Below are positions 42,065 to 50,235 of a stretch of 64,000 bases of DNA, piece by piece. Position numbers and translations under genes: made by a program. Source of the DNA: JAYPCI01 sp038124645 (GTDB taxonomy: Bacteria > Pseudomonadota > Alphaproteobacteria > Pelagibacterales > Pelagibacteraceae); NCBI GenBank assembly GCA_038124645.1, contig JAYPCI010000004.1:8292-72291 (forward strand). The letters are read 5' to 3'. Position 1 is the first letter of the stretch. The number at the start of each line of letters is the position of its first letter. The notes under the pieces were generated by a model. That model was not told where the DNA came from and did not search any database. It worked only from the letters and a program-made list of their open reading frames with translations.

Positions 42065-42289
42065 ATGAACTATAAAGAATTTTTAGAGCAGTTGGAAGTT
42101 TTAGGTATGGATATTGATGATGTTGCTGAAGCATTAGATATAGAAGTTACCGAAATAGAGAAATGGGAAGAGCTAGAAGAAATTCCTGCTGAAGCTGAAG
42201 ATTGGATCAAAGAGGAACAAGATCTTGTTGACGGGGAAAATGAAGACGAGGATGAGGAAGATCTTGACGAAGAAACTACTGAAGATTAA
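42065..42289 (+). CDS. Very acidic HTH-like small protein, unknown
   Basis: I start at the ATG at 42065 (MNYKEFLEQLEVLGMDIDD), giving 74 residues; an alternative start at 42029 is possible. About residues 13-45 look like an Xre/lambda-repressor-type helix-turn-helix (DIDDVAEALDIEVTEIEKWE), and the tail is Glu/Asp-rich (DGENEDEDEEDLDEETTED). The net charge is strongly negative, including in the putative recognition helix, which argues against direct DNA binding. It could be a DNA mimic, a protein-protein adaptor, or a divergent member of the family. Downstream is a DUF3047 gene, starting 10 bp later. Confidence 0.6.
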   Translation: MNYKEFLEQLEVLGMDIDDVAEALDIEVTEIEKWEELEEIPAEAEDWIKEEQDLVDGENEDEDEEDLDEETTED

Positions 42290-42299
42290 TTTTAATTTA

Positions 42300-42947
42300 A
42301 TGCAATTATTAAAATTATTATCTTTTATACTTATCTCTATTTTTATCCAGCAAACTAGTTTTTCTAAGGAAGTTAAAGTTTTTGAATTTACAGCTAATGA
42401 ATTGGAAACATTGGATAAAAGGAAAATTAAAGGTGAAACTATTTATACTCTAGGTGCTAACGAAAAGGGAAATTTTATCAAAGCTGAAGCTAACGCTGCT
42501 GGCTCTGGTCTAGGAAAAGAAATAACAATTAATTTAAACGAAACACCTTTCATCAATATTACATGGAAAGTTGAGAAAAGTTTGGGTGACATTAATCCTA
42601 AAGAAAAGAAAATGCATGACTTTGCCGCCAGGGTTTTTGTAGCTAAACAAATGGGTCTTACACCATTATCGAATAAGGCAATTAATTTTGCTTTTAGCAA
42701 TACTTACCAACCACAAGATTATTGGACTTCGCCTTGGACCAAATCTTCAATTGATTATGTTTTATCTTCATCGAAAGAACATTTAAATGAATGGGTTACT
42801 GTTAAAGCTAATGTTAAAGAATTATATAAAAAGTTACACGATTTAGACCTTGAGGATATTGATGGCGTTGCTATTTTTGCTGATACAGATAATACTAAAC
42901 TTTCTGCTATTAGCTATTTCCAAAATATTTACTTTTCCTCAAATTAA
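42300..42947 (+). CDS. DUF3047 family exported protein
   Basis: A 215-residue protein starting at the ATG at 42300 (MQLLKLLSFILISIFIQQTS), which gives a clean Sec signal peptide; longer frames upstream run inside the acidic HTH gene. The mature part is the DUF3047 fold, recognised by INITWKVEKSLGDINPKEKK, HDFAARVFVA and the IDGVAIFADTDNTKLSAISY end. It is predicted to be periplasmic, with no known biochemical activity. It may be co-transcribed with the HTH-like gene before it. Confidence 0.8.
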   Translation: MQLLKLLSFILISIFIQQTSFSKEVKVFEFTANELETLDKRKIKGETIYTLGANEKGNFIKAEANAAGSGLGKEITINLNETPFINITWKVEKSLGDINPKEKKMHDFAARVFVAKQMGLTPLSNKAINFAFSNTYQPQDYWTSPWTKSSIDYVLSSSKEHLNEWVTVKANVKELYKKLHDLDLEDIDGVAIFADTDNTKLSAISYFQNIYFSSN

Positions 42948-42967
42948 AAGCCAATTATAACAAAGCT

Positions 42968-43048
42968 ATGAAAGATACGTTTGTTTATATTTTGTATGGC
43001 ATAGCTTTGGGTTTAGCAATTTACCTCGCTGATAAATACCTTTTCTAA
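42968..43048 (+). CDS. Possible 26-residue membrane peptide
   Basis: An ATG at 42968 opens a 26-codon frame ending at 43048: MKDTFVYILYGIALGLAIYL plus a short charged end. Almost all of it is one hydrophobic helix. It lies 20 bp after the DUF3047 gene on the same strand and its last bases overlap the end of the convergent glycerophosphodiesterase gene. There is no strong ribosome binding site. Real small membrane proteins look like this, but so does chance in an AT-rich genome. Confidence 0.32.
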   Translation: MKDTFVYILYGIALGLAIYLADKYLF

Positions 43049-43965
43049 AACCACGCTATGTTTTTTGATTTGCAAAAATCCTGAAGTTTTTTGGGATAAT
43101 CTGTGATGATGCCGTCCACACCATATTCGATCATTCTTTGAAAATCACTCTCACTATTAACTGTCCAAGTATTGACTGCCAATCCAAGATTATGGGCAAG
43201 CTCAACGTTTTGTTTGGTAACATCACGGTAAAATGGGCACCAAGCATGACCAGCTAATTTTTTTATAACTTTAGGTAACTCGAATAATTCAATTTCAGTT
43301 ATATTCTCATCCACCCAAGGTGAATTAGCTGAAATATTTTTTTTAAAAGACCCCAGGTCTTGCTGCAGAGATAAATGACCTCTTAAAATATTGGGTGCCT
43401 GTTTTTTAAATTCTTTAATAATTCTCCAGTCAAACGAAGAAATTAAAGTGCGATCTTCCAAACTTGATTTTTTTATTTCATTTAAAATAAGTTGTACCAT
43501 CTCATTAGGTTTAGGTGTTAAGCCCTCTTCAACTGGGGTTGATTTAATTTCTAAATTTAAAAAAACATCTTTATTGGCATTTTGATTTAATAACTCAAAT
43601 AATTTGGCTAAGGTTGGGATCCGTATATTGTCTAATTGTTTTTGATCTTTAAACCGCCTACCATAGGAACTACTGGGATTAATGCTACCAACATCATATT
43701 GCTGAAGTTCTTGTGAAGTCATCTGATTTACCTTTTGGTCACGGTTTAATAGCCACTGACCTTGGGCATCCCTAGTGTTACTGATATTCAATCTAAAATC
43801 ATGCACGAGCACTGGAATTGAATCTTTGGCAATCAATACATCAAATTCGAATGCTTTAACTCCAGTGGAAAATAAATATTCAAATCCTTCAATAGTATTT
43901 TCAGGATAATCTCCTCGAGCGCCTCGATGACCATAAATCCTTACATAATTTGGTTTCATCAACAC
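43045..43965 (-). CDS. ugpQ: Glycerophosphoryl diester phosphodiesterase
   Basis: Hydrolyses glycerophosphodiesters to glycerol-3-phosphate and an alcohol. The 306-residue GDPD domain opens IYGHRGARGDYPENTIEGF (about residues 10-28), with FEFDVLIAKDSIPVLVHDF carrying the acidic metal ligands; FLNLEIKST and VNTWTVNSESDF follow. No signal peptide is seen, so it is cytoplasmic, like E. coli UgpQ, acting on diesters imported by the Ugp transporter. It is the last gene of the ugpB-A-E-C-Q operon, next to ugpC with no gap. This arrangement would supply phosphate and carbon from phospholipid headgroups. Confidence 0.92.
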   Translation of the reverse strand: MLMKPNYVRIYGHRGARGDYPENTIEGFEYLFSTGVKAFEFDVLIAKDSIPVLVHDFRLNISNTRDAQGQWLLNRDQKVNQMTSQELQQYDVGSINPSSSYGRRFKDQKQLDNIRIPTLAKLFELLNQNANKDVFLNLEIKSTPVEEGLTPKPNEMVQLILNEIKKSSLEDRTLISSFDWRIIKEFKKQAPNILRGHLSLQQDLGSFKKNISANSPWVDENITEIELFELPKVIKKLAGHAWCPFYRDVTKQNVELAHNLGLAVNTWTVNSESDFQRMIEYGVDGIITDYPKKLQDFCKSKNIAWF

Positions 43966-45021
43966 TTAATTAATCCTCTCACCTGTTTCTCTGTCAAACA
44001 AGTGAACTTTTGTGGAGTCGAAATTTAATTTTATTTTATCACCAATGTCTTTCTTGTTGAGAACACCTGGTACACTGATAACTAAACTTTGATCAGAATT
44101 TTCAAGATTAGCATGCACTAAAGTGTCTGATCCGATCATTTCAAGCATATCAACATTAGCATTTAAATTACCCTCTTTGCTAATTTTTAAATCTTCAGGC
44201 CTAATACCTAAAGCGAGCGAGCCTTTTTTCTTACTACTAAGATTAATTTGATTGCTATTAACAAATTTTATTTGGGAACCATCACTTTCACACTGAAATA
44301 TATTCATAGCTGGGCTACCAATAAATTGGGCAGTAAATAAATTTTTAGGCTGCGAGTAAACTTCAATCGGTGTTCCAACCTGCATCACTTTACCTAAATT
44401 CATCACAACCAAACGATCTCCTAAGGTCATCGCCTCTATTTGGTCGTGTGTCACAAATACTGAAGTAGTTTTTAATTGTGTATGTAATTTTTTAATCTCT
44501 AGTCGCATTTGTACTCTAAGCGCAGCATCAAGATTAGATAAGGGCTCATCATACAAAAAGGCGACTGGACTTCTCACAATAGCTCGACCCATAGCAACTC
44601 GTTGTCGTTGTCCTCCCGATAACTGACTTGGTTTTCGGTCAAGAAAATCATTTATTTTTAATATGTTGGCAGCTTTTTTAACTCTGTCATCAATTTCATT
44701 TCTTGGAATCTTTGCTATTTTAAGACCATAAGCCATATTATCGTAAACACTCATGTGCGGATAAAGAGCATAGTTTTGAAAAACCATAGCAATATTTCTC
44801 TCCATCGGCTCAAGGTCATTTACTTTTTTGCCATCAATTAAAACTTCTCCGCTATTCACTTCTTCAAGCCCTGCGATCATTCTTAGTAGTGTAGATTTTC
44901 CACAACCTGAAGGTCCAACTAGAACAACAAATTCACCATCTTTAATATCGGCACTTAAGCCATGAATGACTTTATTTTTTCCATAAAATTTTTCTAAATT
45001 CTTAAGATTGATTGTTGCCAT
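43966..45021 (-). CDS. ugpC: sn-Glycerol-3-phosphate ABC transporter ATP-binding protein
   Basis: The ATPase of the Ugp importer, 351 residues. Walker A is VGPSGCGKSTLLRM around residues 35-48, the signature is QLSGGQRQRVAMGRAIV, Walker B is AFLYDEPLSNLDAALR, and the switch His is in FVTHDQIEAMTLGD. The C-terminal MalK-like regulatory region (ALGIRPEDLKI) is present, so regulatory interactions are possible. It lies 1 bp after ugpE. The neighbouring ugpA/E/B and phosphodiesterase genes give the substrate. Confidence 0.92.
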   Translation of the reverse strand: MATINLKNLEKFYGKNKVIHGLSADIKDGEFVVLVGPSGCGKSTLLRMIAGLEEVNSGEVLIDGKKVNDLEPMERNIAMVFQNYALYPHMSVYDNMAYGLKIAKIPRNEIDDRVKKAANILKINDFLDRKPSQLSGGQRQRVAMGRAIVRSPVAFLYDEPLSNLDAALRVQMRLEIKKLHTQLKTTSVFVTHDQIEAMTLGDRLVVMNLGKVMQVGTPIEVYSQPKNLFTAQFIGSPAMNIFQCESDGSQIKFVNSNQINLSSKKKGSLALGIRPEDLKISKEGNLNANVDMLEMIGSDTLVHANLENSDQSLVISVPGVLNKKDIGDKIKLNFDSTKVHLFDRETGERIN

Positions 45022-45022
45022 A

Positions 45023-45880
45023 TTATTTATCGCTTTCTAAAAGTCCTTTTACAAAAAATTTCTGCATTCCTATCACAATTAAGACCGTTGGTATCATAGA
45101 TAAAATAGCTGTGCTAAAAATAGTTGGCCAATGACCAAAGTCATCACCCGTAGGTATCATAAATTTTATACCCATTACAATCGTTTGCATGCTGGTATCG
45201 GTTGTGATTAATAAAGGCCAGAGGTATTGATTAAAACCATATACAAACATAATTACAAACAAGGCTGCTATATTGGTTCTACTAATTGGAATTAAAATAT
45301 CTTTAAAAAATTGTATTGGTCCTGCGCCATCCATCCGTGCTGCTTCGATCATTTCATTAGGCACGGTTAAGAAAAACTGCCTAAATAAAAAAGTTGCAGT
45401 GGCAGAAGCAATTAAAGGTAAAATTAAGCCTGAGTAACTATTTAACATATTTAAGTTAGCCACCACTTCATAAGTTGGCACAATTCTTACTTCAACTGGT
45501 AACATGAGCGTAATAAATATTAACCAAAAGAAAGTTCTTCTAAATGGAAATTTGAAATAAACAAAAGCAAAAGCGGAGAGTAAAGAAATAATAATTTTTC
45601 CAATGGTTATACCAAGTGCCATAATTGTTGAGTTAATCAGCATTTTGACAATCGGGATATGATTATAAACATAGTCTTCTGGGCCACCATATAACAAAGT
45701 ATTTTTGTAGTTCTCAATAAAGTGTGGTCCAGGTAAAACTGGAAATGGTGGTTGTAAGATGTCATCATTAGTAACAGTTGAGCCAACAAAAGCTAACCAT
45801 ACCGGGAAGAAAATAAATAGTACTCCAATAATTAAACCCAAGTGTGTCAACCAATAGCCTGCTTGTTTTTTTTCTACCAT
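45023..45880 (-). CDS. ugpE: sn-Glycerol-3-phosphate ABC transporter permease UgpE
   Basis: An inner-membrane permease half, 285 residues with about six helices. The EAA loop is EMIEAARMDGAGPIQFFKDI around residues 183-202. The N-terminal LGLIIGVLFIFFPVWLAFV, and the periplasmic segment GPHFIENYKNTLLYGG typical of UgpE, identify it. It overlaps ugpA by 1 base and ugpC follows after 1 bp, so the three are probably translated together. Confidence 0.9.
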   Translation of the reverse strand: MVEKKQAGYWLTHLGLIIGVLFIFFPVWLAFVGSTVTNDDILQPPFPVLPGPHFIENYKNTLLYGGPEDYVYNHIPIVKMLINSTIMALGITIGKIIISLLSAFAFVYFKFPFRRTFFWLIFITLMLPVEVRIVPTYEVVANLNMLNSYSGLILPLIASATATFLFRQFFLTVPNEMIEAARMDGAGPIQFFKDILIPISRTNIAALFVIMFVYGFNQYLWPLLITTDTSMQTIVMGIKFMIPTGDDFGHWPTIFSTAILSMIPTVLIVIGMQKFFVKGLLESDK

Positions 45881-46761
45881 TAATAATGCACCTTTCTTTC
45901 AATATACTTAAATTGAAAAACTGTTAATAAACCAACACAAATTAATAAGATCACCGATTGAGCGGCGCTGCTGCCAAGATCTTGTCCAACAAATCCATCA
46001 GCATAAACTTTATATACTAAGGTTGTTGTCGCTTGCTCTGGACCGCCTGAGGTAATCGTATGAATAACACCAAAAGTCTCAAAAAAAGCGTAGACAATAT
46101 TTACCACTAATAAGAAAAAACTGATTGGTGAAAGCAATGGAAAAACGATTGTTCTGAACCTTTTCCAAAATTTTGCTCCATCTATGGCTGCGGCTTCAAT
46201 AATAGATTTTGGAATAGCCTGTAACCCCGCTAAAAAGAAAATAAAATTATAGCTGACACGTGACCAGGTAGAAGCAACGATAACTAAACTCATAGCTTCT
46301 CCTGAGTGCAGGGCATGGTTCCAATCATAACCAAGTAAACCTAAATACCAAGACACTAAACCTATTCGACCATTGAACATAAACATCCACAACACACCAG
46401 CCACGGCTGGAGCTACGGCATAAGGCCAAATTAATAAAGTTTGATAAACACCAGCCCCTTTGATTAAACGATCAGCTAAAACTGCAAAATATAAACCTAG
46501 ACCCATTGAGAGAACAGAAACTGAAATAGAAAAAATTGCGGTTGTGATAAAACTTGCTCGATAATATGAATCACCAAATAAAAAAGTGAAATTATCAATA
46601 CCAACAAACTCGGATTTTAATCCGAAGGGATCTGGTAAAAATAAAGAATTCCAGATGGCTTCTCCGGAAGGATAAAAGAAAAAAACTGCCGAAATTATTA
46701 ATTGCGGACTAACCAACAATAAGGGTAACCACCAGCCTTTAAATATAACTCGCTTTTCCAT
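45880..46761 (-). CDS. ugpA: sn-Glycerol-3-phosphate ABC transporter permease UgpA
   Basis: An inner-membrane permease half, 293 residues with six predicted helices. It begins VIFKGWWLPLLLVSPQLIIS, has SEFVGIDNFTFLFGDSYYRA near residue 50, and has the EAA loop SIIEAAAIDGAKFWKRFRTI around residues 188-207. It pairs with UgpE to form the channel. Its ATG directly follows the T-run of the hairpin that separates it from ugpB, so its level relative to ugpB is probably set by termination or readthrough there. Confidence 0.9.
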   Translation of the reverse strand: MEKRVIFKGWWLPLLLVSPQLIISAVFFFYPSGEAIWNSLFLPDPFGLKSEFVGIDNFTFLFGDSYYRASFITTAIFSISVSVLSMGLGLYFAVLADRLIKGAGVYQTLLIWPYAVAPAVAGVLWMFMFNGRIGLVSWYLGLLGYDWNHALHSGEAMSLVIVASTWSRVSYNFIFFLAGLQAIPKSIIEAAAIDGAKFWKRFRTIVFPLLSPISFFLLVVNIVYAFFETFGVIHTITSGGPEQATTTLVYKVYADGFVGQDLGSSAAQSVILLICVGLLTVFQFKYIERKVHY

Positions 46762-46798
46762 AAAAAAAATTACCGGGGATGATCATATCCCCGGTAAT
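46762..46798 (-). terminator. Intergenic terminator/attenuator between ugpB and ugpA
   Basis: ATTACCGGGGAT (46769-46780) and ATCCCCGGTAAT (46787-46798) form a perfect 12-bp stem with a 6-base loop. On the minus strand the stem is followed by eight T (46769-46762), a strong intrinsic terminator that ends right at the ugpA start codon. It lies inside the ugp operon, so partial termination or mRNA stabilisation is likely, giving more binding protein than permease. Confidence 0.85.
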
Positions 46799-46810
46799 TA
46801 TAAATTTGAA

Positions 46811-48118
46811 CTACTTATTAGCTCTTTCGAATCTTCTTAGAAGTTGATTACCTCGAGCAACAGCAGAGTTCATTGCATTTTGAGCATTTTTCTTGCCAGT
46901 CCAAATTGCTTCTAACTCTTCGTCGATGATACCTCTAATTTGATCAAACGAACCAAGTCTCAATCCTTTTGAGTTTTCAGTAGGTGCATTAGCTAACATT
47001 TGCTTACCTGCAGTGTCAGTACCAGGATTTTTTCTGTAAAAAGATCCAGTAGCTTTAAATGCTGCAGTGGTAATCGGTAGATAGCCTGTGTCTTGTGCCC
47101 ACTGACTTTGAATGTCTGTTCTTGATAAGAAGTTAATCAGTGCCGCAACACCTTTGTACTCCTCAGCAGAGTGACCACTCATTACCCAAAGTGAAGCGCC
47201 ACCAATAATGGTATTTTGTGGTGCTTTCGTACCTTCATAGTATGGTAAATTTCTGATACCGAAATCGAATTTAGCTTCTTTCTTAATACCAGCATAACCA
47301 GCAGAACTTTCTGTAAAGAACATACATTCTCCAGATCTAAAGTTTGCTCCACCTTCATTTCTTCTACCAGCATAGTAGAATTTACCTTCTTGCGCCCATT
47401 TTCCTAACAAGCCAAGATGTTGGGTGTGTAAAGGACTATTAAATGTAAGTTCAGTATCTAAACCGCTAAAACCATTTGCTTTAGATGCAAAAGGTACATT
47501 GTGGTAAGCTGAAAAGTTTTCTAAATGTATCCAGCTTTGCCATGCAGTTGTGATACCACAAGAGATACCAGCTGATTTAGCGGCATCTAATGCTTTACCT
47601 ACTTCACCCCAAGTTTTTAAACTCATATTTGGATTAAGACCTGCTTTTTTCATTAAGTCTTTGTTAATCCATAATACTGGCGTTGAAGCGTTATAAGGTA
47701 GTGACAACATTTTACCATCAGTTGTGGTGTAGTAACCTTTCACTGGCGGTATGTAAGCATCAGGATTAAACTTAACACCTGACTCAGCCATTACTTCATA
47801 AACTGGTTTGATAGCTCCTTTTGCAGCCATCATCGTTGCTGTTCCAACTTCAAATACCATCAAGACATGTGGTTGTTGTTTTGCTCTAAAAGCAGCGATA
47901 CCAGCGTTTAGTGTTTCAGAGTAGTTACCTTTTCGAGTGTGCACTACTTCGTAGTCATTTTGACTAGCATTAAATTTCTTTACCTGCTCGTCTAATAATT
48001 CACCTAATCGACCACCAAATGCATGCCACCACTGTATTTGAGTTTTAGCGTAAGCACTTGTTGAAGAGATTAGTAAAAATATAACGATCGAAAGAAATGT
48101 TTTTTTTATTGATTGCAT
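46811..48118 (-). CDS. ugpB: sn-Glycerol-3-phosphate-binding periplasmic protein
   Basis: The extracytoplasmic solute receptor of the Ugp importer, 435 residues. The signal peptide is TFLSIVIFLLISSTSAYA (residues 7-24), and the mature chain begins KTQIQWWHAFGGRLGELL, as in UgpB. Family segments are YNASTPVLWINKDL, MFFTESSAGYAGI, GGASLWVMSGHSAEEYKGV and FRKNPGTDTAG-like FYRKNPGTDTAG near the C-terminus. A Shine-Dalgarno (AAGGGAGAAA) precedes the ATG. The gene heads the ugp operon. The 90-bp region upstream shows no confident Pho box. Confidence 0.92.
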   Translation of the reverse strand: MQSIKKTFLSIVIFLLISSTSAYAKTQIQWWHAFGGRLGELLDEQVKKFNASQNDYEVVHTRKGNYSETLNAGIAAFRAKQQPHVLMVFEVGTATMMAAKGAIKPVYEVMAESGVKFNPDAYIPPVKGYYTTTDGKMLSLPYNASTPVLWINKDLMKKAGLNPNMSLKTWGEVGKALDAAKSAGISCGITTAWQSWIHLENFSAYHNVPFASKANGFSGLDTELTFNSPLHTQHLGLLGKWAQEGKFYYAGRRNEGGANFRSGECMFFTESSAGYAGIKKEAKFDFGIRNLPYYEGTKAPQNTIIGGASLWVMSGHSAEEYKGVAALINFLSRTDIQSQWAQDTGYLPITTAAFKATGSFYRKNPGTDTAGKQMLANAPTENSKGLRLGSFDQIRGIIDEELEAIWTGKKNAQNAMNSAVARGNQLLRRFERANK

Positions 48119-48209
48119 ATGCTTTCTCCCTTTGTTTTTTGAATATTACAACACAGAATAAAAATAAATTGAAGTAAAAATAAAAAAAATAATTCTAGTA
48201 TAGGTTTAA

Positions 48210-48602
48210 TTATTTTTGTGGCAGACCGTTTTTTTGCCAGGAAGACTTAGAATCATCAAAGTTTTCAAAACCATCACTTATATTAGCGGTCTCATAACCA
48301 AGTCCTTGAATGATTTCTGCTGCTTTTTGCGATCGCATTCCACTTCGACAAATACAATAAATTTTTTTGGTTTTATCTATGTTTAAAGCTAAAAAATCTT
48401 TTTGAAAATTTTCATTAAAAACTCTTTGACCATCTTTGTCTAACATTAAGGATAAAAATTTTGTTTCAACGCCTAAAGCTTCTGCATCAGGTCGACCTAT
48501 ATTTTGCCATTCTCCATCCGTGCGAACATCTAAAACGCATACTGCTTTATTCTCTTTAAAAATTTTAATTAGTTCCACTGAGTTAATTTGCTTAATCGGC
48601 AT
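48210..48602 (-). CDS. Rhodanese-domain sulfurtransferase
   Basis: A 130-residue single rhodanese domain. The N-terminal region reads VCVLDVRTDGEWQNIGRPDA and the active-site loop is IYCICRSGMRSQKAAEII, with the catalytic Cys in CRSGMRS (about residue 90). There is no signal peptide. It is the last gene of the minus-strand sulfur operon that begins near 51.5 kb and lies 2 bp after the DUF6691 gene. It probably passes sulfane sulfur between carriers or transfers it to sulfite. Confidence 0.88.
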   Translation of the reverse strand: MPIKQINSVELIKIFKENKAVCVLDVRTDGEWQNIGRPDAEALGVETKFLSLMLDKDGQRVFNENFQKDFLALNIDKTKKIYCICRSGMRSQKAAEIIQGLGYETANISDGFENFDDSKSSWQKNGLPQK

Positions 48603-48604
48603 AA

Positions 48605-49012
48605 TTATTTTTTAAAGGGTTGCACCAATGTAAAAGCAAATAACATAGAAATTATAAAAATAATTGAAGAACTGTTCAAGAGAACTAGACTAGCTACGGC
48701 TGGACCAGGACATAAACCAATTAAACCCCAACCAACGCCAAAGAGCAAAGAACCAACCACCAAGTTTTTATCAATTTCTTTTAAAGCAGGTAAGGAAAAA
48801 CTGTCAGCAAAAAGAGGTTTCAACTTATTTTTTTGAATATAGATAACTGGAGCACTTACCAAAATTGCTCCGAGCATGACAAATGCTAGCGATGGGTCCC
48901 AGGCACCAAAAATATTTAAAAAGCCAATCACTTTTGCTGGATTAGTCATACTGGCAATAGTTAATCCAAGTCCAAAAATAGTACCACTTATCAGTGCGAT
49001 GAATGCCCTCAT
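48605..49012 (-). CDS. YeeE/YedE-type membrane protein (DUF6691-like half)
   Basis: A 135-residue protein with four hydrophobic segments. It opens FIALISGTIFGLGLTIASMT and has the family glycine- and cysteine-bearing LFGVGWGLIGLCPGPAVASL near residue 100. YeeE/YedE (TsuA) proteins take up thiosulfate through conserved Cys; this half carries CPGP. It overlaps the partner YeeE/YedE gene by 4 bp. The pair together resembles a full TsuA split in two, a frequent arrangement beside sulfur-oxidation genes. Confidence 0.85.
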   Translation of the reverse strand: MRAFIALISGTIFGLGLTIASMTNPAKVIGFLNIFGAWDPSLAFVMLGAILVSAPVIYIQKNKLKPLFADSFSLPALKEIDKNLVVGSLLFGVGWGLIGLCPGPAVASLVLLNSSSIIFIISMLFAFTLVQPFKK

Positions 49013-49431
49013 GCAAATATCCTCATTAAATAAACCGTAATAATACCTGAACCCAAAAATAAAATGGTGGCAACTATTGACCGTTTAGAGAACCTACTAA
49101 TTCCACAAACGCCATGACCCGAAGTACATCCACTACCGATTTTAGTTCCAAACCCAACTAGAAAACCTGCAACGACTAACAAAGGTATCGAGGAAGAAAT
49201 AACAAAACTTATTTCTGGATTTATAAAAACTTTATAAATAGTTGGACCTAATAATAAGCCTATAATAAATAAAAAATTGTCAATTCGATTTGTTTTAGCA
49301 AAGATAGTGTTGTTTACTATGCCGCTAATGCCCGCAATTCGACCATTACCCACATAAAAAATAACAACAGCTAACCCGATTAGAATACCTCCAATAAAAG
49401 CACTTACAGGAGTAAAATTTATTATAGTCAT
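49009..49431 (-). CDS. YeeE/YedE-type membrane protein (first half)
   Basis: A 140-residue membrane protein with four hydrophobic segments. AFIGGILIGLAVVIFYVGNG near the N-terminus and GFGTKIGSGCTSGHGVCGIS around residues 92-111 match YeeE/YedE transporters; the Cys in the GCTSGHGVCG segment are thought to relay sulfur. It sits 3 bp after tauE and overlaps the second half by 4 bp. A function in uptake of thiosulfate or another reduced sulfur compound is likely, though the exact substrate is inference. Confidence 0.88.
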   Translation of the reverse strand: MTIINFTPVSAFIGGILIGLAVVIFYVGNGRIAGISGIVNNTIFAKTNRIDNFLFIIGLLLGPTIYKVFINPEISFVISSSIPLLVVAGFLVGFGTKIGSGCTSGHGVCGISRFSKRSIVATILFLGSGIITVYLMRIFA

Positions 49432-49434
49432 AAT

Positions 49435-50235
49435 CTAAATTAATTGCTCTAAAATTATATATAAACCAATTCCAAGTGTCATGTAACCAAAATATCGTTT
49501 CAAATTTTTTTCAGATATTTTTTTTGATAATTTATACCCTGCAATTACTCCAAAAAATGTAACAATTAAAATATAAAACACTAATGTCCAATTAGTCAGA
49601 AACCCGCTGATCAAATCGCTTCCGAAACCTGCTAATGATTTAACCGCAATGATAAATAAAGATGTGCCCACTGCAACTTTCATATCCAAACCAGTTAATA
49701 ACACCAGAGCAGGTATAATCAAAAAACCACCACCGGCACCAACAAAACCAGTTAACTGACCAATAATTAATCCTTCCAAAATAATTACAATATTTTTCTC
49801 AAACTCTGCTTTTTGTTTTTTTGGATTGTTTAAATCTAATTTTCGATCTCGGATCATCAAAGCTGCTGATACCAGCATCAAAATTGAAAAGATAAACATG
49901 ATGATAAAGCTTTTAGAGATTGTGAAATTTAAAAGTAAAAAATTTTCTGGTAAATAAGGAACTAAAATTTTTCGAGCAATGATCACACCAATAATGGAAG
50001 GGATACCAAAGACAATGCCGACCCGTAAATTTACTAAATTACGATTAAAATATACTAAAAAACTGAATAAAGCTGTTAAGCCAACTAACAATAAAGAATA
50101 ACTGGTAGCATCTAACACTGAGATATTAAATAAATAAACTAAAATCGGTAATGTAAGAATTGAACCCCCGGCACCAAGCAAGGACAGCACGGTCCCCATT
50201 ATAAAAGAAGCAATTAACCCTAAAGCAAACATCAA
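49435..50235 (-). CDS. TauE/SafE family anion exporter
   Basis: A 266-residue membrane protein with about eight helices and the two TauE/SafE repeat motifs: SLLGAGGSILTLPILVYLF (about residues 18-36) and GFVGAGGGFLIIPALVLL (about residues 161-178). Members export sulfite, sulfoacetate or other organosulfonates. It directly follows the persulfide dioxygenase fusion gene (4-bp overlap), so sulfite made by that enzyme is the likely cargo. Confidence 0.88.
   Translation of the reverse strand: MMFALGLIASFIMGTVLSLLGAGGSILTLPILVYLFNISVLDATSYSLLLVGLTALFSFLVYFNRNLVNLRVGIVFGIPSIIGVIIARKILVPYLPENFLLLNFTISKSFIIMFIFSILMLVSAALMIRDRKLDLNNPKKQKAEFEKNIVIILEGLIIGQLTGFVGAGGGFLIIPALVLLTGLDMKVAVGTSLFIIAVKSLAGFGSDLISGFLTNWTLVFYILIVTFFGVIAGYKLSKKISEKNLKRYFGYMTLGIGLYIILEQLI

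Noticed and set aside
48119..48209. Pho box before ugpB
   Set aside because: CTGTGTTGTAATATTC has only one half resembling CTGTCAT; not enough to call.
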